DNA from: Typhlomys cinereus
Lineage: Eukaryota > Chordata > Mammalia > Rodentia > Platacanthomyidae
Assembly: GCA_023101885.1 (NCBI GenBank)
Contig: JALPQD010000624.1
Coordinates: 682,001-746,000, forward strand
DNA length: 64,000 nt
Direction of reading: 5' to 3'
The stretch's first letter is position 1; each line of letters begins with the position of its first letter. The notes below the pieces were generated by a model, which saw only the letters and a list, made by a program, of their open reading frames with translations, was not told the origin of the DNA and did no database searches. The position numbers and the translations under genes are program-made. Of the stretch, positions 23,646-33,412 are shown piece after piece.

Positions 23646-25694
23646 AATCTTTGATTTTTTTGGATCGAAATGTGAATTCTAAAATATGCATGCCAAAAGG
23701 GATCTGAACTTCTCTATATTTGCCTTAATAATGTGAAAAAATGTATTTATCAAATGTAAGAAATGATTCTCTTTTATAATAGAAAATTGTTCAGTGCCTT
23801 CAGTTGAATTCTGGGACTTGAAATCTGATTCCAGTTGGATTACAGAGTCGATCAGATACCAGAACCTAACGGCAGAGGCATGAATGAGAGAAACCCTTAC
23901 TGAGTTTCCAGGTATACATTTCTTATCCATGAAGACCCCTGCGTCAGTGAATCAATCCTATTTCTTTAAGAAGGGAAAAGATAATGCTTGCTTTTGGGAC
24001 ACACTTGTTTGAGTATTATGTTTTTCACTATACTCGGTCCTCTTGATAAACCTCCCTAGCTTGAGTATTACAGAAAAAATAACTGAGAATCAAAGCCAGC
24101 CAATGGCAGCGTCTCAAGTCCATACCTCAAGCATAGTGCTGTGCTCTGTAGACAGGCTGCCTCAGGGCATCCTAAGGCTTCCTCTCCCTGCCTCTTCCGT
24201 GTTTGGATCTGTTCTCAGTGAGTGAACCGGGCTTAACCCAAGACCAGGCAAACAGAAGCACCAGCCCCTGACTAGGTTGAGAACAAATACCAAGTCAGGA
24301 CCGTCCCAGCCCATGGCAGCTGCACTGTACTTTGCCCTCATGAATCAGCTCTGCGGAGGCCAGGCAGTTGCAAAGGTAACTGGCTGGCTGTAGATCTGAG
24401 AGCCAGGTGAGTCTTGGTAGATGTGGCACCTGGACTTTGACAGCCTCTAAACGGAGAGGAAACACTCCCCAGCAGGTCCGAGGAGTCGTGCTGAAGGAAG
24501 GTAAGAGGCTGGTAAAGCGGGTGTATGTGGTGGTGGACAGTCCTTTTGTCCTTCTTCAAGCTGTGCTTGCTGGGCTATTCGAGTAGGAGGGGCACTATGG
24601 TCATTACTGGATTGAGATGTCACTTGTGTGGACACAGGGGTGTGACTATCATCGTAGACGGACCATCTTCATTTCAGGAATCTTTGGGTTGGAAATGAGT
24701 TATAACTTGCAGTCTAACCAACTGGAGTTGGTGACAGAATGAGTCTGTGTATTGTTCTTTGACAGCTGGGGACTGGCTATCTAGTGGATATGTCTGGGGA
24801 CAAGGTGAGAGCAACTGCTTTCCTGGTTCTGCTTACTTGCGTCCAAGTGGTGTTGAGTTTCAAGGGACTTTATCAAAGCTTCCTTGAACCGAGTAGCTCT
24901 TCTCAGGATTTGCTGGCAAAGGCTCATGCTGCAACTGGGCTTCTTCAGGAAGTGAGCTGACATTGAGGAGAGGCCCAAGCTCTCCCTGACTGAACAACCT
25001 GGAGCTGGACCCAGAAGCAGAAGACCCCTGTGTGCCCTGCTATTTTTTCTACATCCTGCTATCTCATGGCTCTTGGCTCATGGACCCTGGGTCCGTGGCG
25101 TTCAAGCAGAGTGTCATCTTGGTTTCAACACACACCCTTTTGACCTTTTGTCCTGATATAAATTTTCAGACGAACCTGGGAACTTCAGTACCGGGAGCAA
25201 GTTAGCAGATTGGAGCAGAATCTTGTGGCCTTTGACATTTCCCAAGGGAGGAGAAAGGTGGGGCAGATCTCACCTGCATGTGCCGGTGACCCGGGGGCTC
25301 TTGCTCACAGGAGCATGGCTTCGCTGTGTTTTCCCTCTGTATGGGCCCCTCTGTCATGTGATCAGAGGAACTGGGAAACAACATCAGTCCCTGGAGTAAG
25401 TTCCAACCTTGAGAAGCGAGTGGGGGGAATTAGTTCAATACAAGGGATGCTTCTGAGTTTAAGAATCTCTAGCTAGGATGAACACAGAAGTCTTGCTCGC
25501 CACATCAGTAGCCCCAAATTTGTTTCCTTTGATTCCATCTCCTGGAGAGGGGCAAGAATGGCCATAATTTATTATTTTAGGAGGCTAATGTTAAGAATTC
25601 AGAAAAAATGTCCTTGGTGGAGTGAATGTGAGCATGGGTTTGTGTAGGAAATGTCTCTGGCTCCTCACATTACCTTCATCTTTGTCTGTAATAA

Positions 25695-25880
25695 CAGTCG
25701 CTGTGTACCATGCAGTGCATTAGGCACCTCCATATGCTGTCTTTGCCCATAACCCTTCGAAGCAGTGACCGTGGTCTCCATGGAGTAAGGAAATTGAGAC
25801 TTAAATTAACCAGCTGGTAAGAGGCACAGTCAAGATTTGAACCCCCAATGTAGCTATGTCCAAGGCTGACTTTATTTTTG
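25695..25880 (+). repeat. MIR SINE, sense
   Basis: GTACCATGCAGTGCATTAGG, AACCCTTCGAAGCAGTGACC, GGAAATTGAGACTTAAATTA and AGTCAAGATTTGAACCCCCA follow MIR order. Confidence 0.8.
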
Positions 25881-26163
25881 TGACACCTCAGTACATCGAC
25901 AGGAAGTGTCGTATAAATATTTACTGGCAGGATGAGTGAAGACATGTTAATTGGGATTCCTTGATAGCGTTTGTGGCTGCTGCTATTACTGTTATCTGTC
26001 TCCTAGGCTTCCCACATCTGTTGTTCCATATGCACTTTTTCATTTTTAAAAAGCAGTATCAATCTAATTGTTTAGTTTGTTTATTTTATGTGTCTACTTG
26101 AGTGCCCTCTTCTCCCCGCGTTTCTCTAGATCTGCGCTCATATAGCTTGTTTTAGATAGTTTT

Positions 26164-26450
26164 TTTTGTTATTTATTATTCAATTGTGTGTGTATGCACA
26201 TGTGTGTATGTATGTGCGTGTGTATGTGAGTGTGTGTAGAACCACGGATGAATTCGAGAACCACCATGGGCGCCTCCACCTCCTCCTTGTTTACTCTGCC
26301 TGGGGATTTACAGATTCTGCCCTACTAGGACCAGAGACACAGGCCTGCCCCGGCTTTCACCTGGTATCTATACGTGGGGTCTAGGATCCGAACTCAGGAC
26401 CTTCTGCCTGCAAGGCAGAGGCTTAACCCCTGAGCCACCTCTCCAGCCTC
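26164..26450 (-). mobile_element. B2-like SINE, antisense, with 16-nt target-site duplication
   Basis: GAACCACGGATGAATTCGAG, CTATACGTGGGGTCTAGGAT, TTCTGCCTGCAAGGCAGAGG and GAGCCACCTCTCCAGCCTC. Flanked by TGTTTTAGATAGTTTT at 26148-26163 and 26451-26466. It lies about 100 nt upstream of exon 2. Confidence 0.95.
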
Positions 26451-26540
26451 TGTTTTAGATAGTTTTAAGGACTGCAATTGTTCTTTTCATGAAACTTAAT
26501 CAACTACCTTGCTTGGATATATAGGTTTAAAATGTTTTTT

Positions 26541-26566
26541 TTTTTTTCTTTTTGTTTTATGTGCAG
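26541..26566 (+). promoter_or_regulatory. SEC16B: Exon 2 splice acceptor with long T tract
   Basis: A run of T with two C before ATGTGCAG, a strong polypyrimidine tract and AG acceptor. Confidence 0.85.
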
Positions 26567-26911
26567 GAAAACAAGATATTCACGTAAGAGTTCTAAGACC
26601 CAGGAGAAACTTGAACGGTCAGAGATGGAACCTTGGGTCCCCCTGCAGCCTTCTCAGCCACAGGGGAGAACCCTGGCACAATCGAAGGACCCAGATCAAG
26701 GGCTTCAGAGTGGACATTATCGGCCCCTTCCTCACCCTCGGCACAGTGCAGAGTGGTTCCATCAGTGGCAAGATGTCCGCGGGAGCTCGCAGCCGCAGCA
26801 GGATCCGAGGACCGAGCAGTCCCATCACGCCCCCAGGCCCGGGGAGTGGCCACAGCCTGTGAATAGGGCCGACTACTACGAAGGGACTTTTCCGAGTCAG
26901 ATGTACTCGAG
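26567..26911 (+). CDS. SEC16B: SEC16B exon 2, 5' UTR end and start codon; residues 1-96
   Basis: The acceptor follows a long T tract (AG at 26565-26566) and the donor is GTATGG at 26912. Coding starts at ATG 26625, with G at -3 and G at +4, a good Kozak context. The reading frame is open upstream of the ATG within the exon, but the family starts at this Met-Glu-Pro-Trp. The protein is Pro/Gln/His-rich with FHQWQD and ending DYYEG...MYSR, matching the SEC16B N-terminus. This part has no folded domain and is taken to be disordered. The exon ends in phase 2 (codon AG-A, Arg). The 58 nt before the ATG are 5' UTR; the upstream non-coding exon(s) were not located. Confidence 0.95.
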
Positions 26912-27024
26912 GTATGGTTTAGGGCTTGGCACGACCCAGCTCTTGTAGAGGCTTATAAAGAGATTATTGTTCTCATTCTTTTCCTTCTTCATTTTTCTTT
27001 ATGCGGCCTATGACTTGCTACAAT

Positions 27025-27105
27025 TGCACAGGATGTCCTTGAACTTGGACTCTTCTTCCTGCCTCACTTAGCCGCCTCTAGCATGTGCCACCACGTTTTC
27101 TCAAA
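27025..27105 (-). mobile_element. Decayed B1 fragment, antisense
   Basis: GATGTCCTTGAACTTGGACT and CTAGCATGTGCCACCACG recall antisense B1. Confidence 0.45.
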
Positions 27106-27120
27106 CTTTTTTCTTATATT

Positions 27121-27215
27121 TCTCCCTCTCTCCCTCCCTCCCTCCCTCCTTCCTCCTTCCCTTCCTTCCTTCCTTCTCTTTTTTTTCTCCTTCTTTCTTC
27201 TTTCCCCACTCTTCT
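27121..27215 (+). repeat. Polypyrimidine (TCCC/CTTC) tract
   Basis: TCTCCCTCCCTCCCTCCCTC-like run followed by CTTCCTTC repeats. Confidence 0.9.
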
Positions 27216-27783
27216 ATACTAGCTTAGCTGCAATCTATCCTCACCTGATACGTTTCTTGATGACTCCTGACAGTGCAGCGTTTCCCTCTTCTTTATCCCC
27301 AGTAGAGTTTCATAAAGCAGTTATGGGAATAGGTTGGGGTGGAAATTTAAGAAAGCACAAGGGACCTTGTTACGCTGGGGTAGTAACAGCATCTGCTTCT
27401 CTGAGTGTACTGTGAAAAGCTTGTCTCTTTGATCTGAGTTTAGCAGGACATTCACTGGCACCTAGAAGAGTCCTGGTGTCTCACTCATGCCTGGAGGGCA
27501 TGTGTTTGATGCTTGAGAACTTTAAGAAGGCAACTCTAGATGACAGGGTCTCTCTTCAGAAAGATGAGGCCACTGCGAGGTAATTCTGGGTTGGAAAAGT
27601 AGTAATCCTGCTCCCCCAAACTCTGTGTTCTGCTCTGTCTCTCCCAGTGAGGAGGCTATTTATTTGACCTTCAGTTTTAACATTGAAATTATGATGATTG
27701 TATCTTTGCCTCTATGAAAGACTACGGAATTATTGACTAATAGCAATATTACCAATATAATGCTTCTTTCCCCCAAGTTTTTT

Positions 27784-28081
27784 TTTTAATTTTTTTTTTA
27801 TTCAACTGTGCGCATGTGTGTGTGTATGTGTGCGCGCGCGCGTGTGTGTGTCTGTGTGTGTGTGTGTCTGTGTATGTGTAGAACCACGGACGAATTCGCG
27901 AACCACCATGGACGCCTCCACCTCCTTCTGCCCCGGGATTCACAGGCTCCGCCCTATCAGGACCAGAAGCGAAGGCCGCCCCCGCCTCCGCCTGGCGTCT
28001 ATACGTGGGATCTGGGATCCGAACTCAGGACCTTCCGCCTGCAAGGCGGAGGCTTAACCTCTAAGCCACCTCTCCAGCCCC
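27784..28081 (-). mobile_element. B2-like SINE, antisense, young-looking, with target-site duplication
   Basis: ATTCAACTGTGCGCATG, a GT/GC tract, CCACGGACGAATTCGCGAAC, ATACGTGGGATCTGGGATCC and CTAAGCCACCTCTCCAGCCC. Retained CpGs suggest youth. TCCCCCAAGTTTTTT occurs on both sides (27769-27783, 28082-28096). Confidence 0.95.
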
Positions 28082-28542
28082 TCCCCCAAGTTTTTTGAAT
28101 TGTTGAATTCTCAAGAATTCTGGAATGTTGAGAGAGGCAATAGAAAAAAATCAAATCAAAGATGGTCAGAATTGATTTTTCTGTCTCCTATCTATAATAT
28201 GCATGGAAATTACAATGATACATGGACAGTCTTGCCTAGAAGGGGTTTTTCTCAGACAACATTAGAGCAGAAGGTCCTAAGATAATAGTGCACATATTGT
28301 TGAATGTGTTTATTTGGGAGGACTAAGAATTTTACTATTAAAGTAATAAGGGTTACAAATAAAATTTTTTTATTTTTTACTTTTACAAGGATATTAAGTA
28401 TTCATCCCAGCTTCCCTCCCTTTCCCTCAAAATATGTTTTATTTATTTTTTTATTGTTTATTCAAGTGTGTGTGTGTGTGTGTATGTGTGTGAATCCTGG
28501 GGCAGAAGTAAAATATGTTTTTGTGAAGAGAGGTTTTAGTGC

Positions 28543-28681
28543 TGGCAAGATAGCTCAGGGGTAAAGGCATTGCTACGCATTCTGACGGCCTGACTTTGAT
28601 TCTTGGAGCCCATGGAAAGGTGGAAGAGGGGAATTGACTTTATTTTGATTTCCACACATGTGCTATGGCAGTCCCTCTCAC

Positions 28682-28729
<48 letters not shown>

Positions 28730-28740
28730 GAGTAAAAATA
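28543..28740 (+). mobile_element. B2/ID-like SINE, sense, with CA tail
   Basis: TGCTGGCAAGATAGCTCAGG head, GGCCTGACTTTGATTCTTGG B-box region and CA tail (28683-28727). Confidence 0.7.
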
Positions 28741-28802
28741 CATAAAAATTTCCAAATGACAGTTTTAAATTTAACAAGAATTTTGCCATAAAATTCCAGC
28801 CT

Positions 28803-29028
28803 TGGGCTGGAGAGACAGCTCAGGGGTTAAGACTCTGCCTCCCAAGCAGAAGGTCCTGAGTTCAAATCCCAGATCCCATGTAAAAATGCCAGGTGGAAAT
28901 GGCGATGGCCTGCATTTCTGACCCTAGGTGGGCAGAGCCTGGGTGGAAAATCCCAGAATGAAGCAAGAGGGAGGATGATTCTTGAAGTCACCCTTGGTCC
29001 TCCACAGGGACACACAGTGCCCTCTGAT

Positions 29029-29079
<51 letters not shown>

Positions 29080-29125
29080 GACATACACACAGTCACACAG
29101 AATAAACAGATAAATAAAAAATATT
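28803..29125 (+). mobile_element. B2-like SINE, sense, full length
   Basis: GGGCTGGAGAGACAGCTCAG, GGTCCTGAGTTCAAATCCCA, TGTAAAAATGCCAGGTGG, GTCCTCCACAGGGACACACA, a CA tail (29033-29093) and AATAAACAGATAAATAAA. Confidence 0.95.
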
Positions 29126-29289
29126 AAAAGAAAAGAGTGCTCTAAAAGCCCCAGCCTGGTCATGTAGAAGCCACACTCCCTGGGTCTGGATTTTCTGGCC
29201 TTTCTGTCTTGTGACGTTGCTCAGTTCATCTGCTCTCTGTTTTGCTTCTCCCTGTACCATTGCCCTTTGTCTTCTTTGTCATATCGTAG

Positions 29290-29402
29290 AGCAGGCTACG
29301 AGGATCCCTACCAAAGGTACCACCCCTCAGCCCTCAGCGGAGAATATGCTTATGGAGGTTATTACTACCACGGACACCTGCAGCGGCTGCAAGAAGAAAG
29401 AG
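29290..29402 (+). CDS. SEC16B: SEC16B exon 3, residues 96-134
   Basis: The acceptor is TAG at 29287-29289 and the donor GTATGG at 29403. The exon completes Arg96 and reads [11 protein letters not shown], then [12 protein letters not shown] and LQRLQEER. The Tyr/Gly/His-rich composition is typical of the SEC16B N-terminal region. It is 113 nt long and ends in phase 1 (G of a Val codon). Confidence 0.93.
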
Positions 29403-30080
29403 GTATGGAGTAATCGCCAAGAAGCCTTTGGGGACTGGGGATGCATGGCCGTCCTGACCCGTAGGGTCAGAAACCAGCGCTGCCATGTTCAGAACTTGGG
29501 TGTATGAAGCCACAGCTGAGATCCTGCTCCGTGATGGTCCTAGAAGCCCCTGTTACTAGCTCTGCAGATAATGGGCACTCCATCCTCATTTATTTTCTCC
29601 TGTTCCACCTTAGGGTCAAGGTTGTAGTTATTGATCAAGTAACAATGGAGTCTGTGTGTAAGGCTATCTTGTGTCATATGAATATGAACATCAGTTCTTG
29701 AGGCAGCAGATGTGTACCGGTGTGAGTGCCATATAGGTATAGGGTGTTATACTAAATATAGCTTATGACCAACTAGCAAAGAGAAATTTGTGCTGGCATT
29801 GAACGCCAGCCCTCTGACACCCACACACCCTCATGGTTATGCAACTATATAAAGCCTTGTCAACTGGCTCTGAGGCATCATGGGGACTTTCATTGTTAGC
29901 TCCTTAGTTAACCCACATTGGGCTTTTGTAACTATTGTGTCGCAGTGGGTGGACCTAGTCCCACCCACCGTGGGCTGAGTTCTCCCTGTCAATCAGCTCA
30001 CAGCCTGCTAGTGCCTTTCAGAAAGAGCCGTCAGAAACACCGGGTGACCTGTCTTTATTTCGTTTTCTCTGAGGGTGCAG
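29403..30080 (+). other. SEC16B: SEC16B intron 3
   Basis: A 678-nt intron. It is mostly unremarkable sequence; part of 29900-30040 resembles a fragment of the medium-reiteration repeat seen next in intron 4. No gene seen. Confidence 0.8.
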
Positions 30081-30201
30081 TGCCGAGGCAAGGGAGTCCT
30101 TATATCTGGCATGAAGATCCGAGAGATCCCAAGCACCTCAAAGAGCATCAGCGTGAAAACCAGAAGAGTCCACTTGGAACAAACAATGACACCCAGTTCC
30201 A
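30081..30201 (+). CDS. SEC16B: SEC16B exon 4, residues 134-174
   Basis: The acceptor is GCAG at 30077-30080. The frame reads [16 protein letters not shown], then [20 protein letters not shown], in line with SEC16B. The only good donor is GTGAGT starting at 30202, which ends the exon at TTC-CA (phase 2). Homology suggests it should end in phase 0 after TTC-CAG, so one base seems to be missing at the exon/donor boundary (see findings). Confidence 0.88.
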
Positions 30202-31127
30202 GTGAGTGTGAAATCAGAGACCCGTCACGCTCTGACTCGGGTTAATCATAGAGCGTTCGGTAGTGGTCCCTCATCTTGATGTCTGTTTTCCAGATTATCA
30301 GTCAGACCCCTCTTTCCAGGTACCAAATTCTGTTGCACTTACTCTGTGTCATTGCTGAGCAATTCAGGATAAGAGGGCTTATAGGAACAAGGGAATTTAT
30401 TTTAGCTTATGATTCTTGGCTACAGTTCCTTGTCCATCTTGACAGGAGAGCTCATACCAACGCCAGGAGCTGAGGGAACCAGCCACACAATCCTCACTTG
30501 CCAGACCAGGATGTCTGGCCAAGTATACCAAAGAATGCCAACGCCCTTAACCAGTTCCCCCCTCTTATTCAATTCCTAGGGTCTAGTCCCACCTGCCATG
30601 GGACAATCACACAATCTCCTGCAGACTTGCTCAGGGCTCAGCTCAACTACCATTTCTTTACAACGGTGCCCAGAACTCAAGCCTTCAATTGTTAAGGTGA
30701 CATCTGCCTGTAACTGTGACATTACTGGAGACCTGTTAAAGGAAAGCCTGAGAAACAAGGTGGCTTCGCAAGGGTTCTGTGTCTGGTTCCTTCCTTGGGT
30801 CAGAGCACTTCTCTGCTGCCCACTCTCGGGTCCCAAGCAAGGAGCATAATTCTGGTGTAAGACAGAATAGGGAAGAGGGTCACCCAAGCACCTGTCTGGG
30901 GGCCCTTAGTCTTGGAACTCACCAACCCAAGTGCTCTGAATTAAGGCAGTGCAGGAGGTCAGGGCACAGAGATCAGCTGTTTGCGGTAGCATCTCAGCCA
31001 CTCCCAATACCTGTGCATGGAGCCCAAGTGTTTCTTTTCTTTAGTACCAGGATGACTATGGGCAGAGCACCTGAGCCTTGCAGGTTTGCTCAGGACCTGT
31101 CTTACCACTGCTGTCATTTTCCTGCAG
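30202..31127 (+). other. SEC16B: SEC16B intron 4
   Basis: A 926-nt intron with one copy of the medium-reiteration repeat (about 30325-30723). The rest up to the exon 5 acceptor is unassigned. Its donor is the site involved in the exon 4/5 frame problem. Confidence 0.8.
30325..30723 (+). mobile_element. Medium-reiteration repeat, sense copy in intron 4
   Basis: TCTTGACAGGAGAGCTCATA, TGCCAGACCAGGATGTCTGG and CAATTGTTAAGGTGACATCT are shared with the 17574 copy. Confidence 0.78.
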
Positions 31128-31225
31128 TTCTATCAGCCGGAACCGTATAAAGACAGCCCTGTTTCCAGCTTTGGGCAGGAGCAGCCCCAGGAGGTCTTTC
31201 CAGACAGCGGGTCCAGAAGAAAAAG
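31128..31225 (+). CDS. SEC16B: SEC16B exon 5, residues about 175-207; frame not continuous with neighbours
   Basis: The acceptor is TGCAG ending at 31127 and the donor GTAACC at 31226. The conserved frame begins at 31128 (phase 0) and reads YQPEPYKDSPVSSFGQEQPQ, then EVFPDSGS, similar to the human NPCKDSP...GQEWPGELFPG stretch. The exon is 98 nt long. Joined to exon 4 at its GT donor, the conserved frame is not entered. Even in the conserved frame it leaves two extra bases where exon 6 expects phase 0. It may be skipped, mis-sequenced or decaying. Confidence 0.7.
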
Positions 31226-31884
31226 GTAACCTAAAGTGACCCGGGGCCTGACGCCCGTGGTCATACGTGAAGCCACCTTGTCAGCAGCTCAGCTCAGGCT
31301 TTGAGGGATGGGGCAGGGTGGGGAGGTGTGTCTCCAGCCATCAGCAGAGTCCCTGCCTCACACCTCCATGTGTCCGTCACATAGATGGGACTCAGGTCAT
31401 TCTGAGATGCTGTGAGAAGAGGCTGCCTCTGCGTGTTAAGTGTTAGGCACCTCAGGACACTAGCAACTTGGCTTCCCTAGGACATGAGAAGTTGCTAGAA
31501 CCTTTAATCCAGGTTTGAAAAGCAGGACTCTAAATATTTCCTGACACATCCTTTTCTCTCAAATCCTGCTATACACACCCACTTGGGTCCCAAATGGGGT
31601 CCTTAATGGCTTTGAAATAAATTTTTTATTGTGGAATAATTTTATATTTATGGAAAAGTTGCAAAAAATATTGTAGAGACAAGCTCTTAACTTTTGACAG
31701 ACCTGGATTAGTTTTGTCTTCTCGATTTAGTTCCATATGATTTTTGTAGATAGTTTTTCTGGTATCTGACACTTAAATAGGGTAGGGCACTTATTGTGAC
31801 TGCTATTAATGACCCACTAAGAGCAGCCATATGTAAACAGCATCTTACAAAAACAAAGAGTTTTGAATCCTTGTTTAGCTCATC

Positions 31885-31990
31885 CTCTCCCAGAATGTCA
31901 GGTCCATGAATTCCTTGTACACCTGTCTTCCCAAGGAATGCCCAGTACTCAGAGTGGATGGGTTTCATGACAAAGACTCAATAAGTCGTC
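31885..31990 (+). repeat. L2-like 3' end
   Basis: AGAATGTCAGGTCCATGAAT ... AATGCCCAGTACTCAGAG ... GACTCAATAAGTC follows the L2 terminus. Confidence 0.6.
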
Positions 31991-31994
31991 AGTC

Positions 31995-32140
31995 ATAGGA
32001 CAGATATATTTATGCATATTACAGATGAGGACATTGAGCTCGGACTAGCCCAAGTCACTTGTCCAAGATCACTGCAGAAGAGCTGAGATTTGAATTCAAG
32101 GTTCTGCTGACCTGAGGCCAACAGTTTTCCTATGGGACCA
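31995..32140 (+). repeat. MIR SINE, sense
   Basis: TTACAGATGAGGACATTGAG, CAAGTCACTTGTCCAAGATC and GAGCTGAGATTTGAATTCAA follow the MIR core. Confidence 0.85.
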
Positions 32141-32309
32141 TAAGGCACCCCTTAGCACGCACTTGTCAGTGGAGTGCTCTTTCTACATATCCATAAGCGC
32201 TGTGCTCACTTGGAGAGTTTGAATTTTCTCTCTTTAAAGGATCACTTGGGAGTGGGAGAATCAACTCCCTACTCTCCATCCCACACGTTTCCTCCCCCGA
32301 TCCTTTTAT

Positions 32310-32437
32310 TTTGACAGGGTCCTACTGTGTAGCCCTGGTTGTCCTAGAAATTTCTATGTCGACCATAGACCAGGCTGGCCTTGAACTCACAGTAGTGCCC
32401 TTTCCTCAGCCTCCTGAGCGTTGGGTTTGTAGTGCAT
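32310..32437 (-). mobile_element. B1 SINE, antisense, abutting exon 6 acceptor
   Basis: TTTTGACAGGGTCCTACTGT, CCAGGCTGGCCTTGAACTCA and CTCAGCCTCCTGAGCGTTGG. It ends only about 16 nt before exon 6, so the branch point probably lies in the SINE. Confidence 0.88.
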
Positions 32438-32453
32438 TTTTTTTTTCTTTCAG
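32438..32453 (+). promoter_or_regulatory. SEC16B: Exon 6 acceptor T/C tract
   Basis: A T-run then CTTTCAG. It follows the B1 without intervening unique sequence. A second AG occurs at 32466-32467 inside the exon. Confidence 0.8.
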
Positions 32454-32598
32454 CCCTCACTGAACAGCAACTCCAACCTCGTCCAGCAGCAAGAGTCTGG
32501 CCTTAGCTCCAGCAGCTACGAGCTTAGCCAGTATATGGCAGATGCCTCCGAGCCATATGATCCTATGGCATTGACAGCTTGGAGTCCCATTCAGATGG
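32454..32598 (+). CDS. SEC16B: SEC16B exon 6, residues 208-256
   Basis: The obvious acceptor is the CAG at 32451-32453 after a T/C tract; the donor is GTGGGT at 32599. In the conserved frame it reads [20 protein letters not shown], then [17 protein letters not shown] and WSPIQM. The [17 protein letters not shown] core is strongly conserved in SEC16B. The exon ends in phase 1. A second AG inside the exon (32466-32467) would start it at 32468 with the same downstream frame but a different entry phase. Confidence 0.9.
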
Positions 32599-33260
32599 GT
32601 GGGTATTAAAGTCACTACTGGAGTGGCCTGATTCTGATAAGGAAAGGCCAGTGGCCAGTCTCATGGAAAGTCACCCCGCACTTGTATTTCTAGGACTGGG
32701 TCAGTGTCCACCTAATTTGCTTAGGCAGGTCTCCTAGGCAGAGGCCAGTTTTGGCTCCCTTTCCTGCCTTTTCTCTGGTAATTGAGATTGCATCATACTG
32801 GCTGTTAGAAAAGAATGCTGCCCCTACCCACCACTAGGCTGGGCCAGGAGTCACTCAAAAGTGATTTTAAGCACCAAATGGAGAAAAATGAAGACCAGAG
32901 AGAATCAGGTGAGGCAGAGCAAGGGCACAAAAGGTAATTGCTTTGCCTGGAGACTTGCCATAAGTCTAGGAGTTCCGGAAGCCAAAGACTCCTGTCTTCT
33001 GACCATTACTGAGAAATAGGCTGAAGTGCATTATCATTTGGAACAAATAATCAAATCCTTGCACTATATTCTGACATATTTTCACAGGCTTAAATTGAAT
33101 TAAGGCATGAAGCATAGGCTTTTCCCCCATTGAATGGCCCACCCGGAATCTTATTTTGAGCAGGTGGCATTTTGATGGGGAGGCAGCTGTGATGTAGGTC
33201 TGAACTAAAGAGGAGCAGGGGCAGGAGTACTAACAATGATCACATGTCTCTGTCGGCCAG
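32599..33260 (+). other. SEC16B: SEC16B intron 6
   Basis: A 662-nt intron. I recognise no repeat or gene in it. Confidence 0.8.
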
Positions 33261-33412
33261 GGGATACCTCAGCAGCCAGTCCCAAGGCCCCCATGAAGTT
33301 CTACGTCCCCCATGTATCTGTGAGTTTTGGACCAGGAGGTCAGCTGGTGCTTGTGTCCCCCAACTGTCCCACCGATGGGCAAACGGCCCTTGTGGAACTA
33401 CACAGCATGGAG
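33261..33412 (+). CDS. SEC16B: SEC16B exon 7, residues 256-306, start of Sec16 middle region
   Basis: The acceptor CCAG ends at 33260 and the donor is GTAATT at 33413. The exon enters in phase 1 (G-GG, Gly) and exits in phase 0. It reads [20 protein letters not shown], then [15 protein letters not shown]. This is the beginning of the conserved Sec16 mid-region, a beta-rich segment preceding the helical domain in the family. The exact splice fit to exon 6 confirms the exon 6 downstream frame. Confidence 0.95.

Larger units (their letters stand above)
1..26566. other. Gene-poor 5' flank or 5' untranslated introns of SEC16B
   Basis: No confident coding exon was found. ORFs here are short and mostly fall in SINEs and simple repeats. 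No CpG island is visible, so the promoter may be CpG-poor or lie outside the window. Stretches where I see no gene and no clear repeat include 350-714, 971-1554, 3345-4310, 5145-6130, 6895-7130, 9940-11200, 12500-13510, 13745-15560, 22000-22640, 22900-23420 and 23650-25690. Weak exon-like spots are discussed under findings and rejected items. Confidence 0.7.
26912..29289 (+). other. SEC16B: SEC16B intron 2
   Basis: A 2.4-kb intron with GTATGG donor and TAG acceptor. It holds a decayed B1 (27025-27105), a polypyrimidine tract (27121-27215), one antisense SINE with target-site duplication (27784-28081) and two sense SINEs (28543-28740, 28803-29125) with CA tails. No other gene seen. Confidence 0.85.
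31226..32453 (+). other. SEC16B: SEC16B intron 5
   Basis: A 1.2-kb intron with an L2-like 3' fragment (31885-31990), a MIR (31995-32140) and an antisense B1 (32310-32437) abutting the terminal T/C tract of the acceptor. No gene seen. Confidence 0.85.

Noticed and set aside
24300..24420. Possible SEC16B 5' untranslated exon with GTGAGT and GTAACT donor-like sites
   Set aside because: No matching acceptor or promoter signal, no CpG enrichment and no homology; donors of this quality occur by chance.
26509..26862. Alternative + and - strand ORFs overlapping exon 2
   Set aside because: They are shadows of the SEC16B frame starting at 26625.
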